The position numbers were made by a program, and so were the translations under genes. From NCBI GenBank assembly GCA_013289835.1, contig JABCZG010000003.1:216401-280400 (forward strand): a stretch of 64,000 bases of DNA, read 5' to 3'. Below are positions 42,179-51,134 of this stretch, piece by piece. Below the pieces are notes generated by a model, which saw nothing but the letters and a program-made list of their open reading frames with translations, was not told where the DNA came from and did not search any database. The stretch comes from Acidobacteriota bacterium (GTDB lineage: Bacteria > Acidobacteriota > Terriglobia > Acidiferrales > UBA7541). The first letter of the stretch is position 1. Each line of letters starts with the position of its first letter.

Positions 42179-42213
42179 CGGTCACGAGTCACCAGTCACA
42201 AATCACAAGTCAC
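42179..42213 (+). repeat. Heptanucleotide repeat array before arginase
   Basis: Five tandem 7-mers: CGGTCAC, GAGTCAC, CAGTCAC, AAATCAC, AAGTCAC. The array ends directly at the GGAG of the arginase ribosome-binding site. It is intergenic and degenerate. Confidence 0.7.
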
Positions 42214-42223
42214 GGAGCCTCGC

Positions 42224-43135
42224 ATGGCCCAAAAAGTTCGCATCATCGGCGTGCCCATGGACCTCGGCCAAAGCCGCCGCGGCGTGGATATGGGGCCTTC
42301 CGCCCTGCGTGGCGCGGGTCTCCAGGCCAGCATCAAGAAACTCGGCCTGCAGGTCGAGGACATCGGCAATCTTTCCGTCAAGCAACCGGAAGAGATGCCC
42401 GTCGGTGAAAAGCGTGCCAAGTATCTGCAAGAAATCGCCGAAACCTGCAGCGATGTCGCCACCGCTACCGAAAAAGCCTTGAGCGAAGGCTTTCTCCCGC
42501 TTATCTTGGGCGGTGACCACTCCATCGCCGCGGGCGTCGCCGCCGGCGTCGCCAACTATTTCCGCAAAGATAAAAAGCAGATCGGCTATCTCTGGCTGGA
42601 CGCGCACGGTGACATGAACACTCCCGAATCTTCTCCCTCGGGAAATGTCCACGGCATGCCGCTCGCCGCCATCATGGGCTACGGCGCGCCCGAACTCGTC
42701 GACCTCATGGGCTTCAAGCCCAAAGCCGAGCCCGGCAACATCGTCATCGTCGGTGCCCGCGATCTCGACGCCCAGGAACGCAAAATCGTGAAGAAGTCCG
42801 GCATCCACGTCTTCACCATGCGCGACGTTGACGAGCGCGGCATGCGCGAAGTCATGTCCGACGCCCTCAAGTACGCCATGGACGACACTGCCGGCGTCGC
42901 CGTGAGCCTCGATATGGACTTCGTCGATCCGTCCGACGCCCCCGGCGTCGGCACTCCCGTCCGCGGCGGCGTCACCTACCGCGAAGCCCATCTCGCCATG
43001 GAAATGATCGCCGATACCGAGTCCATGGTTTCCCTCGAAGTCGTCGAAATCAATCCCATCCTCGACGAACACAACCGCACCGCACTCCTCGGCGTCGAGC
43101 TAGTCCTCTCCGGCCTCGGCCAAAAAATCCTTTAA
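42224..43135 (+). CDS. rocF: Arginase
   Basis: A 303-aa ureohydrolase that hydrolyses arginine to ornithine and urea. The Mn2+ motifs are all present: GGDHS (about residue 88), DAHGDMN (about residue 126) and SLDMDFVDP (about residue 226). The VEINPILDE segment closes the domain. The fold and the VPMDLGQSRRGVDMGP N-terminus match RocF-type arginases rather than agmatinase. The ATG at 42224 follows GGAG (42214-42217); the frame is open to 42122 but the extension is unlikely. It is downstream of asnS by 153 bp. Confidence 0.93.
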   Translation: MAQKVRIIGVPMDLGQSRRGVDMGPSALRGAGLQASIKKLGLQVEDIGNLSVKQPEEMPVGEKRAKYLQEIAETCSDVATATEKALSEGFLPLILGGDHSIAAGVAAGVANYFRKDKKQIGYLWLDAHGDMNTPESSPSGNVHGMPLAAIMGYGAPELVDLMGFKPKAEPGNIVIVGARDLDAQERKIVKKSGIHVFTMRDVDERGMREVMSDALKYAMDDTAGVAVSLDMDFVDPSDAPGVGTPVRGGVTYREAHLAMEMIADTESMVSLEVVEINPILDEHNRTALLGVELVLSGLGQKIL

Positions 43136-43148
43136 GTGATCTTTTTGC

Positions 43149-43493
43149 TTAGATTTGAAAAATGATTTCGTGCAGAACTCCCAAAAGGGCGACGCCCGCC
43201 ACAAAGGCGGAAGCCCATCCCTTTTCTTCTCTTCTCTGCACTACCGCCAAATAGCCAAAAAGAAGAAATAGCAAAACCACCCATGGCCATGAGCCGATCT
43301 TGTGCAAGAAAGCGACGGGCAACCAGAGCGCCTTTAGAATCCACGGTGCATGTGCGGGCAGCTCAGGCTTCTGCATCACGGATATTCGACCCGAAGTCAT
43401 TTTGCTCAACAGAAAACTGGCAAGGGAGAATAAACACCAACCGAAAAAGCCAAACACGACCGAAGAGACCCAGGGCTTTCTATTTCTCGCCAC
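43149..43493 (-). CDS. Small membrane protein of unknown function
   Basis: A 114-aa protein with three predicted membrane segments: FGFFGWCLFSLASFLL (residues 14-29), WPWVVLLFLLFGYLAV (about 69-84) and ASAFVAGVALLGVLHEIIF. It ends on the opposite strand 14 bp from the arginase stop, so the two genes converge. I do not recognise the family. Confidence 0.65.
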   Translation of the reverse strand: MARNRKPWVSSVVFGFFGWCLFSLASFLLSKMTSGRISVMQKPELPAHAPWILKALWLPVAFLHKIGSWPWVVLLFLLFGYLAVVQRREEKGWASAFVAGVALLGVLHEIIFQI

Positions 43494-43922
43494 ATACTGC
43501 TGCGCCTCGCCATCGGAACGACTGCCGCTTCCTACTTCGCCTCGGAGTTCGCCCCCCGTCGCCGCTTTTTGCCAAGCCGTGATACTAGCTTCCTTCCCTT
43601 GTGCCCTGAATGCTTGGTGACCTCAGGAAGTTCGTCACCGTGCATGGGCTTGGTGCGTCCAGCACGCGCAAGAATTTGCATCGTTTTCGCGCGATTCGCT
43701 CGCACCGACCGTTTACGAAAATACTCCCCGGTTCTCACTGCTGCTACCTTCTCAACCAGCCCGACCTCTGTCAACGAGTTCCTTCACGCCGTTCTTCTGC
43801 GAACTGTGTTTGCGCTTCTCTCGAGATCACCCGCGTTGTCAGTTCAGAACGCAAGAAAAAACAAGCACTCCCCCAACGCGCTTTTTTCACCTATAACTAA
43901 AAACTGGCCACTAACCACTCCC
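43494..43922. other. Intergenic region upstream of ddl
   Basis: 429 bp. It holds one doubtful minus-strand ORF (43532-43774) and, at its right end, a heptad-like sequence AACTGGC-CACTAAC-CACTCCC just before the ddl ATG. The ddl frame is open through most of the region, but no start with a ribosome-binding site or ligase-like sequence is seen there. Confidence 0.55.
43532..43774 (-). CDS. Doubtful small basic ORF, 80 aa
   Basis: A Lys/Arg-rich ORF, with RANRAKTMQILARAGRTKPM and a basic C-terminus (HKGRKLVSRLGKKRRRG). It has no recognised domain and no clear ribosome-binding site. Its main support is plausible codon use and an otherwise empty region. It could be a small nucleic-acid-binding protein or a chance ORF. 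Confidence 0.25.
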   Translation of the reverse strand: MTEVGLVEKVAAVRTGEYFRKRSVRANRAKTMQILARAGRTKPMHGDELPEVTKHSGHKGRKLVSRLGKKRRRGANSEAK

Positions 43923-45053
43923 ATGACCCCAGATAAGAAAAGACTCCGCGTCGGCATCCTCTTCGGCGGACGCTCCGGCGAACACGAAGTCTCGCTCGCG
44001 TCAGCCGCCTCCGTCATTCGCGGCCTGGATCCCGACAAATACGAAGCCGTACCCATTGGCATCTCTAAGGAGGGTCACTGGCTGATCGGCGGCGCGGCCC
44101 AGAAAATGCTTCCAGAAGTATTGAAGGGCGGTCAGCGCGTGATGATGACCGCGGACCCCACGGACGCCGCCCTCGTTAAATTGGACGGCAGCGGCGGCGG
44201 CCAGCGCATCGACGTTGTTTTCCCCGTGATGCACGGCACCTTTGGTGAGGATGGCACGATTCAAGGGCTGCTCGATCTCGCGGGCTTGCCGTTTGTTGGC
44301 GCCGGCGTTCTCGGCTCCGCCATCGGCATGGACAAGGACGTTGCCAAGCGCCTGCTTCAAGTCGCGAAAATCCCCGTCGTGCCCTGGATCACCGTTCATC
44401 GCCACGAATGGGAAAGCAACCCGGAGAGCATTCAGGGCGCCATCGAACTGAAATTCCAGTATCCCGTTTTCGTGAAGCCCGCCACGCTCGGCTCTTCCGT
44501 CGGCATGACCAAAGTTCACTCGCGCGCCGAACTCGCCCCCGCTCTGAACCTGGCCTGCGAGTTTGCGATGAAAGTTTTGGTCGAAGAGTCCGTCACCGCT
44601 CGCGAAATCGAAGTCTCCGTCCTCGGCAATCACGACCCCAAAGCTTCCGTGCCCGGCGAAATCGTGCCGCACCGCGAATTCTACGATTACGCCGCGAAAT
44701 ACCTCGAAGAGGGCTCGCAAATCCTGATTCCCGCCGACCTTAAGCCCGTGCAGGTGCAGAAGATTCAGAAATACGCAGTGGACGCCTTTCGCGCACTGGA
44801 ACTGGGAGGCATGGCCCGCGTCGATTTCTTCCTGGAAAAGGAAGGCGGCAAGATTTATCTGAACGAAGTGAACACCATCCCCGGCTTCACCTCCATCAGC
44901 ATGTTCCCAAAAATGTGGGAAGCCAGCGGCCTCCCCTTCCGCGAACTCATCGACAGACTCATCCAGTTGGCCCTCGAGCAACACGCCGAAAAAGCCCGAA
45001 CCAAATACCAGATCGAGTTGCCGGCCGGTTCCGGCGGCGCGCTGGAAGCCTAG
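43923..45053 (+). CDS. ddl: D-alanine--D-alanine ligase
   Basis: A 376-aa ATP-grasp ligase that makes the D-Ala-D-Ala dipeptide of peptidoglycan. The N-terminal [15 protein letters not shown], the [11 protein letters not shown] loop, [22 protein letters not shown] (nucleotide binding) and [15 protein letters not shown] (Mg2+ ligand Glu and Asn) are all present. The ATG at 43923 gives the family N-terminus. Its ribosome-binding site is not clear and the leader contains a heptad-like repeat. Confidence 0.95.
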   Translation: MTPDKKRLRVGILFGGRSGEHEVSLASAASVIRGLDPDKYEAVPIGISKEGHWLIGGAAQKMLPEVLKGGQRVMMTADPTDAALVKLDGSGGGQRIDVVFPVMHGTFGEDGTIQGLLDLAGLPFVGAGVLGSAIGMDKDVAKRLLQVAKIPVVPWITVHRHEWESNPESIQGAIELKFQYPVFVKPATLGSSVGMTKVHSRAELAPALNLACEFAMKVLVEESVTAREIEVSVLGNHDPKASVPGEIVPHREFYDYAAKYLEEGSQILIPADLKPVQVQKIQKYAVDAFRALELGGMARVDFFLEKEGGKIYLNEVNTIPGFTSISMFPKMWEASGLPFRELIDRLIQLALEQHAEKARTKYQIELPAGSGGALEA

Positions 45054-45177
45054 TCCTGCCGCATTTGCTCGCGCCCACGGTTTTTGTTAGGGTTTTTACT
45101 GTTGTTGCATGGTGCCGGGATGGCGCCGCGCCGACAGCATGTTTGTTTCTGACGCTCGCGGGGCAGGAGACTACCGA

Positions 45178-45630
45178 ATGACACTTCTCGATCCACCTGC
45201 CGAAAAACCGGATAAATCACGCGCGATGTCGTTCACCATCGCGGCGCTTGTGATTGTCGCCGTTGTGGTGCTGTGGTTCACCTTCCGCTACTATCCGGAG
45301 AAAAGAGCCGCGGAGCATTTCTTCGATGCGCTCGTCTCGGGCGACACGGCGAAGGCCTATCAACTGTGGAAGCCCGGCGCGAGTTATGCGATGAAGGATT
45401 TTACCGCCGACTGGGGACCGGAAGGCTACTACGGTCCAGTGAAGAGCTATAAGATCATCCACGCCTCAGCTCCAAAAGGTTCGAACGCCGTGGCCATCTC
45501 CACCGAGATCAGCCCGTTCGCGCCGATGCCCGATGCCTCCGACGCAGAAAAAAGCCGCAAGACAAAAGTCGTCGAAATCTGGGTTTTGGCGGCGGACAAA
45601 TCGCTCAGCTTCCCGGTCCCCGGCTCCTAG
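45178..45630 (+). CDS. Single-pass membrane protein of unknown function
   Basis: A 150-aa protein with one membrane helix at about residues 20-38 (FTIAALVIVAVVVLWFTFRY) and an extracytoplasmic domain with AAEHFFDALVSGDTAKAYQLW, typical of small NTF2-like or lumazine-binding-like folds, though I cannot name the family. GCAGGAG precedes the ATG at 45178; the frame is open to 45109. It lies downstream of ddl by 124 bp. Confidence 0.7.
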   Translation: MTLLDPPAEKPDKSRAMSFTIAALVIVAVVVLWFTFRYYPEKRAAEHFFDALVSGDTAKAYQLWKPGASYAMKDFTADWGPEGYYGPVKSYKIIHASAPKGSNAVAISTEISPFAPMPDASDAEKSRKTKVVEIWVLAADKSLSFPVPGS

Positions 45631-45713
45631 CTGTTTCGAAGCAAATTCCCGTGCTAAACGCGGCATCCTGTTGAGCGCAGTAGCTCGAACGAGCTGCGGA
45701 ACTATGCTGAGGT

Positions 45714-47051
45714 TTACTTTGCCGGCGTGGCCGCGAGAATCGGTACAGGTGTGACCAGCTTCAATTGGTCCAGGGACGACAGCACGCTTTGCCAGCGTGG
45801 AGGATCCTTCTTGGTCTCCAGCGGAAGAGACAGGTCCGCGTAGAAGTCCAGGATATTGTCGCGCAGTTCCGGTGACGTCAGATCGAACTTTCGTCCAGCA
45901 AGCTGACCCAACAACTTTGCGTAAGTCTCGTCTGTCAAACTGTATTCCGCTGCCTTGGTTACCTTGCCGGTGTCGAAATCGCAGTTGACCAGTTCCAGCG
46001 AGCCCGTGCGAACCTGCTGGAGATAAATTCGGTATTGGTCCACGGTCGTATTGATGCTCTTGAAATACAGGTCTTCGGTCTGCGGCGTGGGGTTGTTGAA
46101 CGCCAGCGCCTTGAACGGGCCAATCTTGGGCATGAATCGCAGGAGTATCGCCAACACGCGAGTGCGGAAGCCGGGCTTGGTGTAGTCTTTCCCCCACTCC
46201 TTCTCATAGTCGGAGCGCGACAGCCGGTACAAAAATTTCTTTTTCGCGAAATCAGGGTGTTCGCGCATCATGTCCTTCTGGTGAGTACGCAGCGCCACCT
46301 GAGTCATTTCCGGAATCATCCGGCTCACCGAGAAGCGATAGGAACCGATTGCCAGGTCCTCGTGGGCCAGCACATCCTTCAACTCCACTCCGTAAACGAT
46401 GGGGAACGTCCGCTCCAACAGCGGCTTGGAAACCTGGAATCCGATGAAATCATGGTATTGCTGTGACGCATACCGATTCTTCGCCACTTGCACCATGTCA
46501 AATCCAAACTCCGTCTTCAAATGCGCGGTGTGGTCTTCCGCGTATTTGACGGAATTGCCGTACTTCGCCCTAAGCTTGGGATATTGAATAGCAACGGCCT
46601 GATTGACTGCCGGATGTCCGGCGATGTCCGAAGCATAGTGCGCAAGCGCGCCCAACGCGAAGGCGTACTCGTTGGCATCCTGACTCTGCAGCAGGAGCTC
46701 TCGCACAAAGTCACCGCTGCGAACGTAGTGCACCAGATTGCTGAATTCCACGCTGCCGAACGGATAGTAGCCGAGGTCTTGGATGACAGCGCCGCCATAC
46801 GCGTAACCGTGTGCTTCCTTGAGCTGCTCTTCCGTCAGCGTTGGAAATCGCTGGAGAAGAAGCGGCTGCAGTTCATCGGTCCACACCAGGTCCACGATTT
46901 CCTCGTGCGTCAGCACGGAATATGCGAACGAGCCGCTTGCGCATAGCAGCAAGGCAAGTAACACTGCTCCCGCGCGAAGACTCCACCGCCCCCAGCCCGG
47001 GGAAGCAGCGCTTTGCGAAAGTTGTGACCTAATTGGGTTTCCTGAGTTCAT
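45714..47051 (-). CDS. Exported zinc-dependent phospholipase C-like protein
   Basis: A 445-aa protein with a signal peptide (about residues 22-44, ending SGSFAY). It resembles zinc-dependent phospholipase C (PF00882-type): SVLTHEEIVDLVW at the mature N-terminus supplies a His ligand, and LGALAHYASDIAGHPAVNQAV (about residue 130) has the clustered His/Asp. The rest includes a helical region up to about residue 300 and an unassigned C-terminus. The ATG at 47051 is used; a TTG lies at 47057. Its start overlaps the end of the small upstream gene by 23 bp. Confidence 0.8.
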   Translation of the reverse strand: MNSGNPIRSQLSQSAASPGWGRWSLRAGAVLLALLLCASGSFAYSVLTHEEIVDLVWTDELQPLLLQRFPTLTEEQLKEAHGYAYGGAVIQDLGYYPFGSVEFSNLVHYVRSGDFVRELLLQSQDANEYAFALGALAHYASDIAGHPAVNQAVAIQYPKLRAKYGNSVKYAEDHTAHLKTEFGFDMVQVAKNRYASQQYHDFIGFQVSKPLLERTFPIVYGVELKDVLAHEDLAIGSYRFSVSRMIPEMTQVALRTHQKDMMREHPDFAKKKFLYRLSRSDYEKEWGKDYTKPGFRTRVLAILLRFMPKIGPFKALAFNNPTPQTEDLYFKSINTTVDQYRIYLQQVRTGSLELVNCDFDTGKVTKAAEYSLTDETYAKLLGQLAGRKFDLTSPELRDNILDFYADLSLPLETKKDPPRWQSVLSSLDQLKLVTPVPILAATPAK

Positions 47052-47232
47052 GGACAAGTCTCTTCGCTTCCTTCATTCTCTCTTTGTAAAAGGACGGACT
47101 GATGAGGACGTTATTCTTCCCTACACGCACATCCGCTTTGATTCCTCTTTTCGACAAAAATAAGGAAAGCGCTAGGTACGTCTTGATCTCTTTCTCAAGA
47201 AACTGAATTGCATGGCGCCTGGACTCATCCAT
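47029..47232 (-). CDS. Small conserved-looking protein, 67 aa
   Basis: A 67-aa Lys/Arg-rich protein with a mixed helix-strand pattern (RRHAIQFLEKEIKTYLALSL, then IKADVRVGKNNVLISPSFY). It has a strong ribosome-binding site, GGAGG at 6 nt before the ATG 47232. It overlaps the phospholipase-like gene by 23 bp, so they are probably translationally coupled. I do not recognise the family. Confidence 0.65.
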   Translation of the reverse strand: MDESRRHAIQFLEKEIKTYLALSLFLSKRGIKADVRVGKNNVLISPSFYKERMKEAKRLVHELRKPN

Positions 47233-47386
47233 CACTCACCTCCAACCCAACAACCATGGGGTACCTGGGAAAAGAGAAAAGTAAACCGCGACATCCCACA
47301 AACACATTCGAGTCAAATCGATCGCTCTATCAGACCCTCTCTCGCGGGAAGGCGCACTGACGGCGCCAAACCCGCCGGCGAAATTC

Positions 47387-47542
47387 CTATATGCGTCCGA
47401 TGAGCACGAGAATCACAACGATGAAAAGCACCAAACCCAAGCCCCCCGTCGGTACATAGCCCCAATCGCGGCTGTGCGGCCACCGCGGCAAAGCTCCCAG
47501 AAGTGCCAGAATCAAAATAACCACCAAGATCGTTCCAAGCAT
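47387..47542 (-). CDS. DUF3309 small membrane protein
   Basis: A 51-aa protein with two membrane helices around a conserved hydrophilic turn: LGTILVVILILALLGALP, then WPHSRDWGYVPTGGLGLVL, as in DUF3309. GAGGAG at 6 nt fixes the start at 47542. DUF3309 proteins are common small inner-membrane proteins of unknown function. It lies in a group of similar small stress-type genes. Confidence 0.88.
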   Translation of the reverse strand: MLGTILVVILILALLGALPRWPHSRDWGYVPTGGLGLVLFIVVILVLIGRI

Positions 47543-47668
47543 TTTTTTCTCCTCGCTACCCGAATCCATCCCAGCGATTCAAATCCCCGCCCCGGCGGCT
47601 TCGTTATTCCTTGACAGATTTCCGCGCCGGGTCGGACTCGTACTCGGTCAATAAAGCGGGCTCGGGCT

Positions 47669-48412
47669 TTAGATGACCACGCTGATTGCGAAGCGCGCGC
47701 CAGGATAGTACGGGTCATACATGTAATAGCCACCGTCTACGTAATCAATGTAGACGTCGTCGGTGTAGTACCAGCCCGTTGGCCACGGTTCAACGAATCC
47801 AAACCAAAAACCGCTGTACTGGAAGCGTGAATATCCGCCCACCAAAACGGGGTTGCCCATGCGGAACGAATGTTCATGCCCGAAATTGGATCGGAAACGC
47901 TCTTCAGGAATTCGGCCGCTGCCCCTCTCACTTAGGCGAAGCGCCGGCTGTGCGCGTTGTCTTGCCACGGCCTGCTGCGTCCGCTGCGGAGCTTGTGAAG
48001 ACCGGCCCTGCTGCTGTCCTTTTGCTTGCTGTTGTTGTCCCTTGGCTTGCTGTTGTTGATGCTGTTGAGGGGCCTTCGCCTGCTGCTGCTTTTCCGGCTT
48101 GGCTTGTTGTTGCTGTTTCGGAGCCTGAGCTTGTTGCTGCTTTTCAGGCTTGGCCTGTTGCTTCGGAGCCTGAGCTTGTTGCTGCTTTTCAGGCTTGGCC
48201 TGTTGCTTCGGAGCCTGAGCTTGCTGCTGTTTTTCAGGCTTGGCCTGTTGCTTCGGAGCTTGAGCTTGTTGCTGCTTCTCAGGCTTGGCCTGTTGCTCCT
48301 GTTTGGCAGGCGCGGCGCTTTCTTTTTGTTTCTCCTGCCGCGCGTTCGCCGGCACCGCGATCCCCAGCAGTGCAAAGAACGCTGCCGTAGTGATGATTCC
48401 AGTTAACTTCAT
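47669..48412 (-). CDS. Secreted Gln-rich repeat protein
   Basis: A 247-aa exported protein. The signal peptide is at residues 1-25 (ending VPANA). Residues about 40-105 consist of four near-identical copies of the 15-residue unit AKPEKQQQAQAPKQQ plus a degenerate fifth, then a Gln/Lys-rich tail. The C-terminal 80 residues are Tyr/Gly/Trp-rich (WPTGWYYTDDVYIDYVDGGY), a type seen in Acidobacteria, possibly at the envelope. GGAGG at 7 nt supports ATG 48412. Confidence 0.78.
   Translation of the reverse strand: MKLTGIITTAAFFALLGIAVPANARQEKQKESAAPAKQEQQAKPEKQQQAQAPKQQAKPEKQQQAQAPKQQAKPEKQQQAQAPKQQAKPEKQQQAQAPKQQQQAKPEKQQQAKAPQQHQQQQAKGQQQQAKGQQQGRSSQAPQRTQQAVARQRAQPALRLSERGSGRIPEERFRSNFGHEHSFRMGNPVLVGGYSRFQYSGFWFGFVEPWPTGWYYTDDVYIDYVDGGYYMYDPYYPGARFAISVVI
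48087..48295 (-). repeat. 45-bp coding tandem repeat
   Basis: The stretch inside the Gln-rich gene holds four 45-bp units (15 codons each) plus a degenerate fifth copy. Copies are nearly identical in DNA, with silent changes only in a few positions, pointing to recent expansion or ongoing exchange between units. Confidence 0.8.
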
Positions 48413-48528
48413 GGTGTTGCCTCCATTGCGTTTACCTATTAGCTTGTCGCTCGTCATATAAAATCCTTTTACTGTCAGGGCCCGCGCTTGCTTCAATTCG
48501 CTGCGGTTGCATCCGCTCTGCTCGTTTG

Positions 48529-48717
48529 TCACCCTACGCGGATTCGCGAGATCGAATGGAAGAGCCCAAACACATTCAGCAGCCACAACACCACCCCGAT
48601 CACAACAACCGCGTTCAGGATCGACTTGATACTGCCTGCCATGGGAATGAAACTATTCACCAGCCACAGCAAAACGCCGACTACGATCAGAACTTCCAGG
48701 ATCTGAATAAGAGGCAT
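48529..48717 (-). CDS. Thivi_2564-family small membrane protein
   Basis: A 62-aa protein of two membrane helices: PLIQILEVLIVVGVLLWLVN, then NAVVVIGVVLWLLNVF, matching the Thivi_2564 family. A purine-rich AGGAGAAGG precedes the ATG. Function is unknown. It lies beside DUF3309 and a Crp/Fnr regulator, a grouping that suggests a stress-related membrane set. Confidence 0.88.
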   Translation of the reverse strand: MPLIQILEVLIVVGVLLWLVNSFIPMAGSIKSILNAVVVIGVVLWLLNVFGLFHSISRIRVG

Positions 48718-49003
48718 GATCTTTTCACCTTCTCCTTTCGCATGTACACACTCGTCCCCGCTGCTCGTTGAGCCTTGTTCACGAGTTGGTCCGAGGTCTA
48801 CCGCGATTGTGCGGAACGAAGTGAAGCTTTCAGTTCCAGCTGGTTCAGGCTTAAGCTGAGGTCTTGATTCTCGCTCCGGTCCGTTTTACTTCCCCACGAG
48901 CCCTACAGTAGATGAGTTCACGGCGGATATCTGTCCGCTTTCGCACGTATTTGTATTATGTTTGCCCGCCCGCCGCATAGTGCTAGAGTGCTTCCCACGC
49001 TTT

Positions 49004-49684
49004 ATGCCGAAGACGATAACGCCACGAAAATCGGCCACGGTTAAGCGGGCCTCTTTTGACGCTCAAGCCTTTCTCGACTCGGCCGGCGTTGCCAGAAAAG
49101 TCGTCGAATTTCACAAAAAGGCTCCGATCTATGGTCAAGGTGATGCCGCTCGCCACGTGATGTACATCCAGCAGGGCGGCGTCAAGCTTTCCGTCGTCAA
49201 CGCCACCGGCAAAGAAGCCGTTGTGGCAGCTCTCCGGCCCGGCGATTTTTTTGGCGAGGGATGTCTTGCAGGTCAGCCGCTTCGCATGGGCTCGGCCACC
49301 AGTACCGCACAGACCACGGTTCTGGTCATCGATAAGGACGAGATGATTCGCGTGCTTCACGCCGAACATGAGTTTTCCGACCGCTTCATTGCCTACATGC
49401 TCTCCAGGAACATCCGCGTGGAAGAGGATTTGATCGACCAGCTTTTCAATTCCACCGAGAAACGTCTGGCTCGCACGCTTCTCTTGCTGGCTCGCTATGG
49501 CAAGAAAGACGAGACGCAGAGAATTCTTCCAAAGGTGTCACAGGAAACGCTGGCTGAGATGATCGGTACAACACGCTCCCGCGTGAATCTCTTCATGAAC
49601 AAGTTCAAAAAAATGGGATTCATTGACAATACCAACGGCCTTGAAATCAATAGCTCGCTCTTAAGCGTCGTCTTGCACGACTGA
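49004..49684 (+). CDS. Crp/Fnr-family transcription regulator
   Basis: A 226-aa regulator. The cyclic-nucleotide-binding-like fold covers about residues 20-140 (YGQGDAARHVMYIQQGGVKL, DFFGEGCLAG). The HTH_Crp winged helix covers about 155-220, with ETLAEMIGTTRSRVNLFMNK as recognition helix. No Fnr-type Cys cluster is present, so it is not an iron-sulfur Fnr. The ATG at 49004 gives the usual N-terminus; the frame is open upstream. It faces the Thivi_2564 gene and could control the neighbouring small membrane genes. Confidence 0.92.
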   Translation: MPKTITPRKSATVKRASFDAQAFLDSAGVARKVVEFHKKAPIYGQGDAARHVMYIQQGGVKLSVVNATGKEAVVAALRPGDFFGEGCLAGQPLRMGSATSTAQTTVLVIDKDEMIRVLHAEHEFSDRFIAYMLSRNIRVEEDLIDQLFNSTEKRLARTLLLLARYGKKDETQRILPKVSQETLAEMIGTTRSRVNLFMNKFKKMGFIDNTNGLEINSSLLSVVLHD

Positions 49685-49811
49685 CCAGTCGCGTTCATCT
49701 TCGTTCTGCGCCTCATCTGACAAAGGAAAACCCCACCCCCGACAATCACGTCAAGAGTGGGGCATTCCATGCCTGCTGCATTTTATTCAACGCCAGCAGG
49801 CTGTTTATCAA

Positions 49812-50525
49812 CTAGCGATTCGAAGCGTGTTCGGACTCGTTCACGGGTGAATGCTTTTCCAACACGTTGACGAGATGGCGGCCGGTTTCCGGCACGCCGG
49901 TATGCTCGCCACGCACGATTTCACTTGCCCTGATCGGGTGGCCATAGACGTCTGCACTAGCGTCGTCGTCGGGGCGAATCGTGGAACCTTCCAGGGAAAT
50001 TCCGGCAAACACGCCGCGCGAACGCGAGTAGCTGAGAATCTCAGCCTTCATCCAGGCGTCGGTGTCTGCGGAAGCATCGCGTCCCAAGGGGCCTGCGGCA
50101 ACCGAAGCATCTCCGCCCAGCTTAACCTTGCTGCTGAGAATCGAGTTCATGCCGCTGTCATTCATGACCAGAAGGACCAGGTCCGTCGCTTCTCCGCCGA
50201 TTTGGAAACCGACACTGGCGCCTTCCAGCGCGTACATCGCTGGCGCTCCCCAAGCTCCGCGGAAATGCTCGCCGGTGCGGCAAACCATCGCCCCGCGTCC
50301 GTACTCGGCGCCGATCCCGAAAGCCGCTTTACGCACCGAAGGGATCACGATGACGCACTCGGCCTTGTTCAAAAGATCATGAGGAATGTTGTCCGGGACG
50401 TTGAGTATTTCCTGCATGACCACGCCGCATTCTTCGAGGCGTTTTTGTTCTTTGTTCAGTTTGTCTGCATACACTGCACCCGCTACAAGCGTAAGACATG
50501 CTGCCGTTACCATAAATCTCTTCAT
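49812..50525 (-). CDS. SYLF/YSC84-domain secreted lipid-binding protein
   Basis: A 237-aa exported protein with a signal peptide (residues 1-20) and a SYLF/YSC84 domain. IPSVRKAAFGIGAEYGRG, FQIGGEATDLVLLVMNDSG and the GPLGRDASADT segment match the family, which binds lipids in eukaryotic homologues. GGAGG at 7 nt supports the start. It lies in the small membrane/stress gene group. Confidence 0.88.
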   Translation of the reverse strand: MKRFMVTAACLTLVAGAVYADKLNKEQKRLEECGVVMQEILNVPDNIPHDLLNKAECVIVIPSVRKAAFGIGAEYGRGAMVCRTGEHFRGAWGAPAMYALEGASVGFQIGGEATDLVLLVMNDSGMNSILSSKVKLGGDASVAAGPLGRDASADTDAWMKAEILSYSRSRGVFAGISLEGSTIRPDDDASADVYGHPIRASEIVRGEHTGVPETGRHLVNVLEKHSPVNESEHASNR

Positions 50526-50666
50526 TGCTGACCTCCAAGGTCAAGACTTCTTCTGCTGACGTTTTGCTTCTGTACAAATTCTTGGCTGAAGGACTTTCAA
50601 CACGTTCAAGTCATGAGAGGGTTATGCGTTGCCCGACTCTCAGGCGGGCACGTCCATGGCTTTAAG

Positions 50667-50891
50667 CTAGGAACCTTTCTTGCCCCCAACTACTAGCAAA
50701 GCAATTCCGCCCACCAGCGCCAACCCGCCGAGGATCGGGGGAATCGGAAATCTGTCGCGCTCTTCTGTAGTGACGTGCATTGGCCCCACGTCCATCACGT
50801 GTTCGTGGCGCGTGTAGTTGAATCCGTGATAGGCGAGAGCCAGTCCGCCCAAAACAATTAAAAGTATTCCAACCCAAACAATCGGCTTCAT
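50667..50891 (-). CDS. DUF3185-like small membrane protein
   Basis: A 74-aa protein with two membrane helices: PIVWVGILLIVLGGLALAY and ILGGLALVGGIALLVVG, around a hydrophilic loop. This matches DUF3185. GAGGGT precedes the ATG at 50891; an upstream in-frame ATG at 50906 is less likely. Function is unknown. Confidence 0.82.
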   Translation of the reverse strand: MKPIVWVGILLIVLGGLALAYHGFNYTRHEHVMDVGPMHVTTEERDRFPIPPILGGLALVGGIALLVVGGKKGS

Positions 50892-51134
50892 GCGTTCTAC
50901 CCTCAAACCTGTGACTCTGCCTTTGGCTCTGAACGCAATTGGCCGCTATAAGCTCCAAAGCCACTGGTTTTGCTGAATGTAGGATTTGGCCGAGACGATC
51001 AGACGAGAGGCGATGGGTTCTACGCGAAAGTCTTTTGCTTTTTCCTACGACATCATCCTAGACCTACCCGCGAAACGAGTCTGTCCACTTAGACACACAT
51101 TCGCATTTACTCGCAGCCCGCCATTTCGCCCACT

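Noticed and set aside
43569..43922. N-terminal extension of the D-Ala-D-Ala ligase by 118 residues
   Set aside because: The extension is not ligase-like and the ATG at 43923 gives the standard N-terminus.
48087..48295. Possible CRISPR-like array
   Set aside because: The regular repeats have no unique spacers; they are in-frame coding repeats of a Gln-rich protein.
49725..49770. Terminator after the Crp/Fnr gene
   Set aside because: Only a CCCCAC/GTGGGG pairing with a long loop and no T-run; too weak to call.
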